Counted from the first letter of the stretch, positions 34,907 through 42,912 are shown. The stretch is 64,000 nucleotides of DNA from an uncultured bacterium (GCA_938041455.1 CALITO010000008.1:1-64000); one strand, 5' to 3'. A program made the numbers and translations. Notes: generated by a model not told the origin, from the sequence alone.

Positions 34907-37252
34907 ATGTTAGGAGTGGGAAAGCAGGGAGGGAAAACCCTTAAAGGGTTTTCCTCCCTCTTTCTTCTCCTTTTTTGCCTCGTTTGGGGGCTGATTTCTC
35001 CTATGAAAATTTTTGCTCAGGAAGATTTCTCCTTGGAGAACGCTTACCTCAAATTAGTTATTCAAAGGGAAACCCTCACCTGGCGAGTAGAAGAAAAGGG
35101 AAGCCATACCGTTTGGCAAAGCGAGGGCAAAGGAGAACTTTGGGTAGTGGGTAAGGACGGTGGATTAGAAGCCATCAAGCTTACCGAAGCAAGAGAGAAG
35201 AAAGTAGAAAAAGCAGACGAGAAGTCATTATCTCTTGTTCTTAGTGACTTTTCGGGTAAGGAAGGGTTGCAGGTTAGATTTACATTCAAATTGGAGAAGA
35301 ACCAAATCACCCAAGAGATGGATATGCTTGGGGGAAGTGAAGCTTTCAGAGGTTGTTATTATCCGGGGGCTTTCCTTTTGGAGGGAAGCAAAGAGTATGT
35401 GGCAGTGCCCATACGCAGTGGATGTCTAATTCCAGGGGATTGGGAAGATAGCATTGATCTTCACTACCCTGTGGGTGGCGCTTGGATGGGGCTACCCTGG
35501 TATGGGTTTGGGAAAAGGAACAGCGCCCTCCTTATCGTCTTGGACACACCTTTTGATGCGGGAATACATATCAAAAATCCCCCGGGAGGACCGCCTTTAG
35601 TAGGACACTCCTGGGAGGCCTCTATGCTTTCCCTAAGGTATCCCAGAAGGGCTTTCTATATCTTCAAAGATACGAGTAGGGACTCACTTCCTGCTTACAA
35701 TTGGATGGCTAAGGAGTATAGAAATTATGTGAAAAGAAAGGGGAGATTCAAATCTCTGAGGGAAAAGGTGAAGCATCTACCAAACTTGGAGCGAATGATT
35801 GGCGCCGTAGTCGTTCCTACCCTTATTGCCTGGTATGACAAACAGCAACCTAATCCCCAGCTAACTTATACATCCTTCCGAGAAAGGGCAAGACAATTAG
35901 AGAAACTTTATGAGGAAGGCATACATGGAGTTTACATCCATCTGGATGGCTGGGGAAAGCGAGGCTATGATAACCTCCATCCTGATCCCTTACCACCTTC
36001 TCCTGAAGCTGGTGGCTGGGAGGGGCTAAAGGAGTTATCCTTAACCGCTGATAGACTGGGCTATCTTTTCGGGCTCCACGATAACTATCGCGATTTCTAC
36101 CTTGATTCACCTGCCTTTGACGAAGCTTTGACCCTCAAGGAGGCAAATGGTAAGAGCCCAAAATACTCGGTATGGGCAGGAGGGGAACAATCGGTGCTTT
36201 GCCCTGCTGTAGCCCTGCCCTTCGTTAAACGGACATTTGAAGAAATGAAAAAGCAGGGGGTCAAGTTAACCGCTTCCTACCTTGATGTATTCAGTTCAGT
36301 GCCACCTGAGGAGTGCTATGACCCAAAACACCCTATGACGAGGGAGGACAGCACACGCTTTAGAAACCAGTGCCTTGATTATGTTAACTCCCTCGGGATA
36401 ATAGTCACCTCGGAGGATGGTGCCGATTGGGCGATCCCCATTATAAATCTCCCCTATTGGATACCCCCACCGGGCTTTGGGATAACTGTTCCCCTCTTCG
36501 AGCTTGTCTACCACGATAGCGTAATAGTGCCGAACGACATTATGGCTGGAGACGATGCTTTCCTCCGCGCTCTCCTTTACGGCGAGTTACCGATGATACC
36601 TATAGACGCTCCTTTGAAAGCTTTCAAGAACGCCCAGCTCCTCAGGGATTTGGAGAAAGCAGTAGGAACAGCGGAAATGATTTCACACCGCTTCCTAAGC
36701 GAGGATTACTCTCAACAGGAAACCCGCTTCTCAAACGGAGTCACAGTTTGGGTAGATTTCAATAGGCGAAAATTCAGGATTAAGGGGTTAAAAGGAATAC
36801 CCTCTGAGGAAAGAGAAGTTCCCTCTTTGGGCTACGATATAAGAGTTAAGCTGAGCGATTTCAAATATCTTGGAGGGCGCTCCTTTGAGATTTCCTATCT
36901 ATGGGAAGTTAACGAAGAGATTCCCGGGGATTTTCGTTGTTTCAATCACTTTCTCAACGAAAAAATACCCCAGGCGGAACATATCGCCTTCGGCGCTGAC
37001 CACTTTTTACCTCTTCCTACCCATAAATGGGGGAAAGGCGATGTGATAAAAGACGGACCCCATATTGTGAGTATCCCCTCGGGTCTACCTTTGGGCAAAT
37101 ACGAGGTAGTCATCGGGCTATTTGATGTGAATTCAGGAGCTCGCTTGCCATTGAAGGGAGCAGATACAAATTTAAGGCTCCATCTCGGTTTTTTAGAGGT
37201 ATTGGGGGAGGGGGATACCATAAGGGATATACAATTCATCCCTCTCCCCTGA
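34907..37252 (+). CDS. secreted GH101-like/DUF5696-like glycoside hydrolase
   Basis: About 781 residues. A hydrophobic stretch (FSSLFLLLFCLVWGLI) followed by KIFAQE is a signal peptide. An N-terminal beta-sandwich (about 40-260) precedes a TIM barrel (about 290-610) with GVYIHLDGWGKRGYDN, ASYLDVFSSVPPEECYD and IIVTSEDGADWAIP; the DVF aspartate and the following SED glutamate occupy places like the nucleophile and acid/base of GH101 endo-alpha-N-acetylgalactosaminidases. A C-terminal beta domain follows. The family assignment is tentative. The start is unsettled: GTG 34895, ATG 34907 and GTG 34916 are in frame, none has a good Shine-Dalgarno, and a strong terminator-like hairpin covers codons 7-18 of the ATG 34907 frame. 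Confidence 0.65.
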   Translation: MLGVGKQGGKTLKGFSSLFLLLFCLVWGLISPMKIFAQEDFSLENAYLKLVIQRETLTWRVEEKGSHTVWQSEGKGELWVVGKDGGLEAIKLTEAREKKVEKADEKSLSLVLSDFSGKEGLQVRFTFKLEKNQITQEMDMLGGSEAFRGCYYPGAFLLEGSKEYVAVPIRSGCLIPGDWEDSIDLHYPVGGAWMGLPWYGFGKRNSALLIVLDTPFDAGIHIKNPPGGPPLVGHSWEASMLSLRYPRRAFYIFKDTSRDSLPAYNWMAKEYRNYVKRKGRFKSLREKVKHLPNLERMIGAVVVPTLIAWYDKQQPNPQLTYTSFRERARQLEKLYEEGIHGVYIHLDGWGKRGYDNLHPDPLPPSPEAGGWEGLKELSLTADRLGYLFGLHDNYRDFYLDSPAFDEALTLKEANGKSPKYSVWAGGEQSVLCPAVALPFVKRTFEEMKKQGVKLTASYLDVFSSVPPEECYDPKHPMTREDSTRFRNQCLDYVNSLGIIVTSEDGADWAIPIINLPYWIPPPGFGITVPLFELVYHDSVIVPNDIMAGDDAFLRALLYGELPMIPIDAPLKAFKNAQLLRDLEKAVGTAEMISHRFLSEDYSQQETRFSNGVTVWVDFNRRKFRIKGLKGIPSEEREVPSLGYDIRVKLSDFKYLGGRSFEISYLWEVNEEIPGDFRCFNHFLNEKIPQAEHIAFGADHFLPLPTHKWGKGDVIKDGPHIVSIPSGLPLGKYEVVIGLFDVNSGARLPLKGADTNLRLHLGFLEVLGEGDTIRDIQFIPLP
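34927..34958 (+). terminator. strong hairpin inside the GH101-like gene's signal-peptide region
   Basis: Left arm GGGAGGGAAAACCC and right arm GGGTTTTCCTCCC pair over 13 bp with one bulged G and a 5-nt loop, followed by a T-rich run (TCTTTCTTCTCCTTTTTT). It has every mark of an intrinsic terminator of the upstream PorV-like gene, 39 bp after its stop, but lies within the open frame of the next gene. Confidence 0.75.
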
Positions 37253-37282
37253 AAGCGAGCCTTTTTAGGAACCACTATTAAA

Positions 37283-37316
37283 AACTACAGGGGACACTTT
37301 GGTGTCCCCTGTAGTT
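37283..37316. terminator. bidirectional intrinsic terminator
   Basis: A perfect 15-bp inverted repeat (AACTACAGGGGACAC / GTGTCCCCTGTAGTT) with a 4-nt loop (TTTG) between the convergent GH101-like and Gly/Gln-repeat genes. On the minus strand it is followed by TTTTTAAT, a good intrinsic terminator for the small gene; on the plus strand the tail is weak. Confidence 0.9.
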
Positions 37317-37341
37317 AAGGTAACCATGCTTTAGTGGGGGA

Positions 37342-37689
37342 CTATTGTCCGCCAGGGCCAAATTGCCCGCCAGGGCCAAATTGCCCACCAGGGCCAAATT
37401 GCCCACCGCCGGGACCGAACGGGGGCATTTGAGGGCGAGGTAACTCAACTGTGTTGAGCTGTTTGAGTGTGCCAGCGTCGAATTGGTAGAGATTGCCCAT
37501 CCATATCACATATACATACTTGTCATTAGCTGCTATGGCGCCTCCCGTCATCATCGGCATAAACATCCTTTGCTGTGCCTGCCCCTGTTGTCCCTGCCGA
37601 GCGGGTTGCGCCAGGGCTTGAGATATAGCCAACACCCCGATGGCAAGGAGCACAGTTACCACGATTCCTACTATTATCCATCGTCTCAT
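37342..37689 (-). CDS. small exported protein with C-terminal Gly/Gln-rich repeats
   Basis: A 115-residue protein with a signal peptide or membrane anchor (WIIVGIVVTVLLAIGVLAISQALA), a Gln-rich linker (QPARQGQQGQAQQ), a short domain with the motif YVYVIWMGNLYQFDAGTLK that looks like one blade of a PQQ/beta-propeller repeat, and a tail of GGQFGP repeats. Complete propellers have many such blades, so a single blade is odd and the protein may oligomerise. Function unknown. The terminator at 37,283 is its own; upstream lies the mobile element. Confidence 0.65.
   Translation of the reverse strand: MRRWIIVGIVVTVLLAIGVLAISQALAQPARQGQQGQAQQRMFMPMMTGGAIAANDKYVYVIWMGNLYQFDAGTLKQLNTVELPRPQMPPFGPGGGQFGPGGQFGPGGQFGPGGQ
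37352..37405 (+). repeat. three tandem 18-bp repeats coding GGQFGP
   Basis: Three near-identical 18-bp units (CCAGGGCCAAATTGCCC plus G or A) at 37352-37369, 37370-37387 and 37388-37405. On the minus strand they encode the QFGPGG repeats at the C-terminus of the small exported protein. The unit length is a multiple of three, so copy-number change keeps the frame. Confidence 0.85.
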
Positions 37690-37785
37690 TTATATCCCTC
37701 CTTTCTTTAAAAATCTCTATTTACTCCTGATTATATAGACGCTTGAAAATGCAAAAAGTTCTTTCAAGGAGAGATTTGAAATTTA

Positions 37786-38010
37786 GGTTTTGTTGAATAA
37801 AGGGAAAAGGAAAACAACATTCTCCTCCTCAGCGGTTTCCTCCCTTTCCTTTGGAATAAATAGCTTTACGAAAAGTGAAAAGAAACCATCTTTTATTAGC
37901 CATTTAACTTGAGAATCTCCTTCTAAAAATTTCTAAATGCTATATTTCTACAAACTTCGTCATCCCTTCAAGGTGGAAGTTGAACGTTCTTTGAATTATT
38001 CAACAAAACT
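37786..38010 (+). mobile_element. 225-bp MITE-like element, copy A
   Basis: A 225-bp non-coding element bounded by inverted repeats: GGTTTTGTTGAATAA on the left, the complement of AGTTTTGTTGAATAA on the right (14 of 15 identical). By eye it is about 92% identical to copy B at 56,557, with one indel. It fills most of the 319-bp gap between the small exported-protein gene and the GH2 gene and its last bases lie against the stop codon of the latter (TAG at 38009-38011). No target duplication was found at its ends. It contains no transposase and would need one in trans. Confidence 0.88.
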
Positions 38011-39877
38011 AGAAGCGTTTATACAAACTCTGGAGAAGGTAATAAACCGGCTTATATTTCTTTCTATCTATTGTCAGGAGTCCGAAGGTCTCTTCGGGAA
38101 CAAGGAAGGAGTGGTAATCGAAGGCAGAAAACCAGATGCATCCCGCGACCAAATAGGGCTTACTGGTGAAAGCTTTGAAGGTCTTTTCTGCTATTTCCAA
38201 CTGTCTATCTGTGGTGTGCCAATCGGGGGAGGACCAGTATCCCCATTCTGTGGCGATGATGGGTTTATCGGGAAAAGCCGAGCGTATCTTCTCTATCGCT
38301 ACAATTGTTGAGGAATATGGGTCGCCTCCATAAAAAACACCCCAGTAAAAGTTGAAGCCCAAGATATCTGATTCCCTTTGCGTTTGATCATTTACCCATT
38401 GCCCTACTACCGCTTGACACAACAAGCGGGTTCCATCGATTCTTTGGGAAAGCTTTCTCAATTCCCTGAGCAAAGCAGTCCTCTTATTGCCTCCGCTCTC
38501 GTTGCAGACGCTGAGGAAAACAAGAGATGGTCGGTTTATATCCTTATAGAGCATTTCGAGGAACATCTGCTGAGCTATTCCTCTATTTAGGACATTTTCT
38601 ATTTCCCGATCTCCCATCCAGTAGATGGGGATCTCCTCCCAGAAAATTAGCCCTATTCTGTCGGCGAATAACAAGGTATAGGGATGGTTGGGATAGTGCG
38701 TCCTTATTAACTTCGCTCCCAATGTCTTGATGATTTTCAAGTCCTCACAAATGGTTTGCCAATTCATAGCCCTTCCTCGGGGAGAATCCTCGTGACGAAA
38801 GACGCCCGGGAGAAATGCCTTCTTGTTATTGAGGAGAAGATGGCTACCCGAAACCGTGAGGAAGCGAAAACCAAACTGGCTCCAGAACTCGTCCCCGTTC
38901 TTGATATTTGTCCTTAGAATATAGAGATTTGGCTCAGCGGGGCTCCAAAGTTTGGGATAAGGGATTCTCACTTTGAAAAATATGGGCTTTACCTCTCCTG
39001 GTCCTAACTCAAAGCCTTTGTATGTTTCCCCCTCCATTTTTAAGGGAAATCTGGTATTCGCTATGCTTTTGGGGTTGGGATCCTTGTCAAGGGAAGCTTT
39101 GTTCGCCCTGAAGCAGGAGAGGGTTAAGTAGGAAGAGACAACCTTGTTCGCTGTGTTCCAAAGGAGGACGGTTATTTTCATATTTCCTTTGCTATCCAGT
39201 GGTTTGATATCCGCCCTTATAATGCTCGTTTGAGGGAGGAATTCCAGATACACCTCATTTATTATTCCCCCATAGTTCCACCAATCACAGGCACCTTTTG
39301 GAAGGATATCGTCTCTCGTTCCCCAGGGGATATTATCAATCCTAACTTCCAGTATATTTTCTCCCTTTTTGAGGCTCGGTGTAGCATCAAAGGCAAAAGG
39401 GGTATAGCCTCCCTCATGATAACCAAGGTAATGACCATTGAGCCAAACATCGCTTATGTAGTTTGCGGAAAAGAAGAGGAGCAGGGCTTTTCCCTCAGGT
39501 AGTTTAAGTAGGGAAAATTTTTTTCTATACCACACTACTCCCTCGTATTTATCGGGGTAGGGGTTATCAACAAGGGGAGGGGTGATTTCCTGCCAGGAGG
39601 GGTTTTGCAATTCTTCCCTGAATTGGGCGAGTATTTGGGGAGTCCTGGGAGAAACTGAGAGGGAGTGGTCGGCGTTGGGAAAGCGTAATTTCCACCAGAC
39701 GCCTCCGAGTAAAAGTCTGGGATGAGAGGATTGAGGTTCAAAAGCGGGGTAGGGTATGTTGTTTTGGAAAGGTACCCATTCTCCCTCTAAGTTCCTAAGG
39801 AAAAATGTAGAAGGGAGAGTAGCAGGGAAAGCAAGAGAATAAGCGATTACAAAACTTAAAAATCTCCAAATATCCAT
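38009..39877 (-). CDS. secreted GH2 glycoside hydrolase
   Basis: A 622-residue GH2 enzyme with an N-terminal signal peptide (FLSFVIAYSLAFPATLP). In order: sugar-binding domain (about 60-210), immunoglobulin-like domain (about 215-320), TIM barrel (about 330-622). The acid/base Glu460 is in LSVCNESGGN and the nucleophile Glu544 in IIATEWGYW. Length is close to beta-glucuronidase (about 600) and half that of the GH2 enzyme at 4,503, without extra C-terminal domains. A beta-galactosidase or beta-glucuronidase activity is possible. Its stop overlaps the end of mobile element copy A, so the last residues may have been set by insertion. Confidence 0.9.
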   Translation of the reverse strand: MDIWRFLSFVIAYSLAFPATLPSTFFLRNLEGEWVPFQNNIPYPAFEPQSSHPRLLLGGVWWKLRFPNADHSLSVSPRTPQILAQFREELQNPSWQEITPPLVDNPYPDKYEGVVWYRKKFSLLKLPEGKALLLFFSANYISDVWLNGHYLGYHEGGYTPFAFDATPSLKKGENILEVRIDNIPWGTRDDILPKGACDWWNYGGIINEVYLEFLPQTSIIRADIKPLDSKGNMKITVLLWNTANKVVSSYLTLSCFRANKASLDKDPNPKSIANTRFPLKMEGETYKGFELGPGEVKPIFFKVRIPYPKLWSPAEPNLYILRTNIKNGDEFWSQFGFRFLTVSGSHLLLNNKKAFLPGVFRHEDSPRGRAMNWQTICEDLKIIKTLGAKLIRTHYPNHPYTLLFADRIGLIFWEEIPIYWMGDREIENVLNRGIAQQMFLEMLYKDINRPSLVFLSVCNESGGNKRTALLRELRKLSQRIDGTRLLCQAVVGQWVNDQTQRESDILGFNFYWGVFYGGDPYSSTIVAIEKIRSAFPDKPIIATEWGYWSSPDWHTTDRQLEIAEKTFKAFTSKPYLVAGCIWFSAFDYHSFLVPEETFGLLTIDRKKYKPVYYLLQSLYKRF

Positions 39878-39896
39878 AGTTACGAATTTTCAAGAA

Positions 39897-39925
39897 ATTT
39901 TAAATCTAAGAAGGCAGAAGAGCAA
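39897..39925 (-). promoter_or_regulatory. weak promoter candidate for the GH2 gene
   Basis: Minus-strand TTGCTC (39925-39920), 17 nt, TAAAAT (39902-39897), 20 bp upstream of the GH2 ATG at 39877. Good -10 and spacing, poor -35. Confidence 0.35.
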
Positions 39926-39957
39926 GGGGTTTTGCTTGGGAAAATTTCTCAAACAAT

Positions 39958-39976
39958 GTTTTTGTTGAATAAGGGA
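39958..39976 (+). repeat. possible left-end fragment of the mobile element
   Basis: GTTTTTGTTGAATAAGGGA matches the left terminus of the 225-bp element (TTTTGTTGAATAA followed by AGGGA, with one base missing). Only about 19 bp remain. It abuts the -35 box of the promoter for the following gene. Confidence 0.4.
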
Positions 39977-39977
39977 T

Positions 39978-40006
39978 TTGACCTTGTCTTTTATAAGGAG
40001 TATTAT
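39978..40006 (+). promoter_or_regulatory. promoter of the zinc-ribbon/DUF948/DUF2148 operon
   Basis: Plus-strand TTGACC (39978-39983), 17-nt spacer, TATTAT (40001-40006), 44 bp before the ATG at 40051. Good matches at an ideal spacing; AAAGGAGG lies upstream of the ATG. Confidence 0.75.
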
Positions 40007-40050
40007 AGAACATCTTACCTTTCGGGTAAGGAAGAAAGGAGGATTAAAAA

Positions 40051-40467
40051 ATGACTTTGCACATTCATTACGACCATCAGTGTGGGGGATGTGGAGCTTT
40101 TTACATTCCTTACGAGGAAGTTATCTGTCCTAACTGTGGGTTAAAGGAAGAGGAAAGATTTGATTTCATCCCCCAAGCAGTGGATTCTCTGCTTTTTAAC
40201 CTCCATCGGTATGGTTCCTTCTACCCACCCGCCTGGGCTGTTACTTCCTTGGCTGACCACATTCTTCGCATCCTATTCGTCGTCTTTGAAGGTTTCCGTC
40301 AAAGTGGGGAAAGCGATTTCCCTGCTTACATCCACCAACTTCTGGAGGGAGGTGATTGGGGTGATCAGTTCTATCTCAAGGCACATATCTCTGGAATCGC
40401 CATCAGGGTCAAAGAGGAGATAGATAAATTGGGAGAGTTCTTTGACATAAAGGCGGAGGAAGAATAA
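40051..40467 (+). CDS. small zinc-ribbon protein of unknown function
   Basis: A 138-residue protein with an N-terminal zinc-ribbon pattern, Cys11-x2-Cys14 ... Cys26-x2-Cys29 (QCGGCGAFYIPYEEVICPNC), followed by a mainly helical region (about 45-135) with no catalytic motif. It starts a six-gene plus-strand operon. I do not recognise the family. A nucleic-acid or protein-binding role would fit the zinc ribbon but is inference. Confidence 0.65.
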   Translation: MTLHIHYDHQCGGCGAFYIPYEEVICPNCGLKEEERFDFIPQAVDSLLFNLHRYGSFYPPAWAVTSLADHILRILFVVFEGFRQSGESDFPAYIHQLLEGGDWGDQFYLKAHISGIAIRVKEEIDKLGEFFDIKAEEE

Positions 40468-40488
40468 AATAAAGAGAGAGTGAGTAGT

Positions 40489-40872
40489 ATGGCGGATATC
40501 CTGATTCATATACTGAGCACCATTGCCCTTTTATTTATCATCTTCGCGATGGGGGCGATCGTCCTTTTAGCAAGGCGGATGGCCCTCCTTATGGATGATT
40601 TACGCTCTCTTGTTAATATGCTCAAGGAAAAGATCCCACCAACTACTGAGAAAATTACGGAGGTAGCGGAGGAATCCCGCACCATTCTTGGTAATCTGCG
40701 GGCGATGCTCAATTTAACCCAAAATCTTCCAACCCTTTTACTTTCGGGCAAGAAATTAGCATATTATGCAGGTGTTTTCCTTGCCGGTTTAAGAATAGGC
40801 TTGAAATTATTTTTGAAGGCGAGGAAAAAATCTAAGAAGGAGGTTGATGAATGTGGCGGAGAACAAAGGTAG
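40489..40872 (+). CDS. DUF948-like membrane protein
   Basis: A 127-residue protein with one N-terminal membrane segment (about 6-28, LSTIALLFIIFAMGAIVLLA) and a long helical region (about 35-110) of the DUF948 type, with the usual ending in positively charged residues. DUF948 proteins are often encoded with YtxH proteins, as here; function unknown. The ATG at 40489 is preceded by GAGAGAGTGAG; a GTG at 40480 is in frame but inside that region. It overlaps the next gene by 26 bp. Confidence 0.75.
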   Translation: MADILIHILSTIALLFIIFAMGAIVLLARRMALLMDDLRSLVNMLKEKIPPTTEKITEVAEESRTILGNLRAMLNLTQNLPTLLLSGKKLAYYAGVFLAGLRIGLKLFLKARKKSKKEVDECGGEQR

Positions 40873-41122
40873 CGATGTCCTCGCTATAATCGCTGCTGCC
40901 TTAGCGGGAGCGGTAGTGGGAGCAACAATAGCGGTGTTGCTTACCCCCAAAACAGGGGAAGAAGTGCGGAAGGAACTTAAAGAGAGTCTTGAAGACCTTA
41001 CCGCTAAGTTGAAGGAAGCGGGCGCATCCCTTAAGGCTAAAGTGGAAGAGATAGTGGAAAAGGCAAAGAAGGAAAGGGCAGCAAAAGGGGGGGAGCCGTC
41101 CCCAGAGGAGGTACAGGGTTAA
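40847..41122 (+). CDS. YtxH domain protein
   Basis: A 91-residue protein: a short glycine/alanine-rich membrane segment (about 9-31, LAIIAAALAGAVVGATIAVLLTP) followed by the TPKTGEEVRKELKE motif typical of YtxH and a long amphipathic helix. YtxH proteins are general-stress or gas-vesicle-linked proteins of unclear function in bacteria. AAGGAGG lies just upstream; ATG 40847 is only 3 nt away while GTG 40853 is at a better 9 nt, so the start is not settled. Confidence 0.8.
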   Translation: MNVAENKGSDVLAIIAAALAGAVVGATIAVLLTPKTGEEVRKELKESLEDLTAKLKEAGASLKAKVEEIVEKAKKERAAKGGEPSPEEVQG

Positions 41123-41138
41123 ATAATTTGAAGAAGTT

Positions 41139-41660
41139 ATGTATAGCAGGGAGGCAGAAGAATCGGCTGTCTTAACTGTGGCACAGCTTATGTGTGCTGT
41201 TGCCCGCACCGCCCCCAAGGCAAGGGGAATGGATGACATAGAGACCAGGATTATAAGGGAAGAAAAGGAGAAACTGGCGAACAAGATGGAGGAGATAAGC
41301 AGGGAATACGATGTCCCGTTCTTCCTTAGGGATGCGAATAATGTTAGGCAAAGCACTTTGGTCGTCCTCATCGGCACCCGCATAACACCTCATAATCTCT
41401 CTCCCTGTGGGTTCTGTGGATTCGCCGATTGTCAAGAGATGCAGGAAAAAGGGGGAGTTTGCGCCTTCTCTCTTAACGATTTAGGGATAGCGGTTGGCTC
41501 AGCGGTGAGCATAGCGAGCCTCCATCACATAGATAACCGCATTATGTTCTCCGCTGGCTACGCCGCCCTTAAACTGGGATTGTTATCTCCTGATGTGCGG
41601 GTTGCCTTCGGTATCCCTCTCTCCTGCACAGGAAAGAACATCTTCTTTGATAGGAGATGA
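41139..41660 (+). CDS. DUF2148 ferredoxin-like protein
   Basis: A 173-residue protein of the DUF2148 family, annotated as containing a ferredoxin domain, found mainly in anaerobes. The Cys-rich site PCGFCGFADCQEMQEKGGVC lies near 88-107, followed by AFSLNDLGIAVGSAVSIA and a hydrophobic C-terminal half, with a further Cys in PLSCTGKN. The cluster type and partner are unknown; an iron-sulfur function is expected. It is 16 bp after the YtxH gene and overlaps the Nudix gene by four bases. Confidence 0.88.
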   Translation: MYSREAEESAVLTVAQLMCAVARTAPKARGMDDIETRIIREEKEKLANKMEEISREYDVPFFLRDANNVRQSTLVVLIGTRITPHNLSPCGFCGFADCQEMQEKGGVCAFSLNDLGIAVGSAVSIASLHHIDNRIMFSAGYAALKLGLLSPDVRVAFGIPLSCTGKNIFFDRR

Positions 41661-42106
41661 AGAAGCTCCCTATCAAGCGAGCGGAATCCTCGGGAGGGAT
41701 AGTCTTCAAGAAGGAAGATGGAGATATATTGGTTGCTTTGGTGGGGGTTGAAAGAAAAGGAAAGATCGTTTGGGCACTCCCCAAAGGGCTCGTTGAGAAA
41801 GGTGAGAGACCGGAGGAGACCGCTTACCGGGAAGTAAAAGAAGAAGCGGGGGTTACAGGCACACTGGTAGATAAAATAGGTGATATTACCTATTGGTATG
41901 TGGATAGGGAAAAAGGGGTTAGATATCACAAGATCGTTCATTTTTATCTCTTCAAATATAGCGAGGGCTCACCAGAGAACCACGATTGGGAGATTAACGA
42001 AGCTCGTTGGTTTCTCATAGAAGAAGCTATAAAAGTTATGGAATATCCGGGCGAAAGGGATATGATGATTAGAGCGAAAGAGATGATAGAGAAGCTATGC
42101 GGATAA
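41657..42106 (+). CDS. Nudix hydrolase
   Basis: A 149-residue Nudix enzyme that hydrolyses nucleoside diphosphate derivatives. The box GLVEKGERPEETAYREVKEE (positions about 47-66) matches G-x5-E-x7-R-E-x2-E-E exactly, so it is likely active. The substrate is unknown; the size and the start ESSGGIVF resemble Ap4A- or ADP-ribose-type hydrolases. The four-base overlaps with neighbours show tight coupling with the DUF2148 and MBL-fold genes. Confidence 0.9.
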   Translation: MKKLPIKRAESSGGIVFKKEDGDILVALVGVERKGKIVWALPKGLVEKGERPEETAYREVKEEAGVTGTLVDKIGDITYWYVDREKGVRYHKIVHFYLFKYSEGSPENHDWEINEARWFLIEEAIKVMEYPGERDMMIRAKEMIEKLCG

Positions 42107-42912
42107 CCTTTTTAGGCACTGCTGCAGCCGAGGGTTGGCCAGCGCTTTTCTGTGAGTGTCGCGCTTGCCAGAGGGCGAGGGAGAAGGGAGGGAAAAACAT
42201 TCGTTCCCGTTCATCCGCCTTGATAAATAACGATCTGCTCATAGACTTCCCTCCCGATACCTATATGCACACCATAAGCAATGGGATTTTCCTTTCCCGC
42301 ATCAAATACCTCCTCATAACCCATTCCCATCAGGACCATTTCTATCTCGAGGATCTGGCGCTGAGGGCTCCCCCCTTTGCTCATATTGAGGGGAAAAAGA
42401 TTTTGAGGATATTCGGCAACCAAAGCGTGGTGGGTAGGATAAAGAATCACCGATTGGAAGGGGACAAAACTATGATAGAGTGTAGGGTTCTTCGCTCTTT
42501 TGAAGAGGTGAAAATAGAGGAGTATAGAGTCCTTGCCCTCCGAGCGGACCATCAAGAGGGGGAGGAATGTTTAATATATCTCGTTAACAACAAGGGCAAA
42601 ACACTCCTTTGGGGTACCGATACCGGTTTTTTCCCCGAGGATGCCTGGGCAGCCTTGAAGAAGAGGAAAGTGGATATCGCTGTTCTGGATACCACAAGTG
42701 GTCCCCATTCCACACCAGGTTATCACATGGGAATTCCTGAGATAATAAAAGTGAGGGAGAAGATGATAAAGGAGGGTGTAGCTGATGGAAAGACGCTTTT
42801 CATCGCTACCCATTTCTCTCATAATGGAGGATTGCTTCACGAGGAACTGGAAGAAGTTCTTCAGCCCTACGGGATAATTCCCGCTTACGACGGTTTTCAA
42901 ATAAACATATAG
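42097..42912 (+). CDS. metallo-beta-lactamase fold hydrolase (PhnP-like)
   Basis: A 271-residue enzyme with the metallo-beta-lactamase signature HSHQDH near residue 73 (LITHSHQDHFYLEDLALR), then TSGPHSTPGYHMG and HFSHNGGLLHEELE. The opening ITFLGTAAAEGWPALFCECRACQRAR, with a Cys pair, is like PhnP, a cyclic phosphodiesterase with an extra structural zinc. No phosphonate genes are nearby, so the substrate is not fixed. It overlaps the Nudix gene by 10 bp and ends the operon. Confidence 0.85.
   Translation: MRITFLGTAAAEGWPALFCECRACQRAREKGGKNIRSRSSALINNDLLIDFPPDTYMHTISNGIFLSRIKYLLITHSHQDHFYLEDLALRAPPFAHIEGKKILRIFGNQSVVGRIKNHRLEGDKTMIECRVLRSFEEVKIEEYRVLALRADHQEGEECLIYLVNNKGKTLLWGTDTGFFPEDAWAALKKRKVDIAVLDTTSGPHSTPGYHMGIPEIIKVREKMIKEGVADGKTLFIATHFSHNGGLLHEELEEVLQPYGIIPAYDGFQINI

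Noticed and set aside
37352..37405. CRISPR array
   Set aside because: Short 18-bp units run without spacers and encode a protein repeat.
37937..38311. 124-codon plus-strand open frame
   Set aside because: It begins inside mobile element copy A and continues as an antisense shadow of the GH2 gene; no family features.
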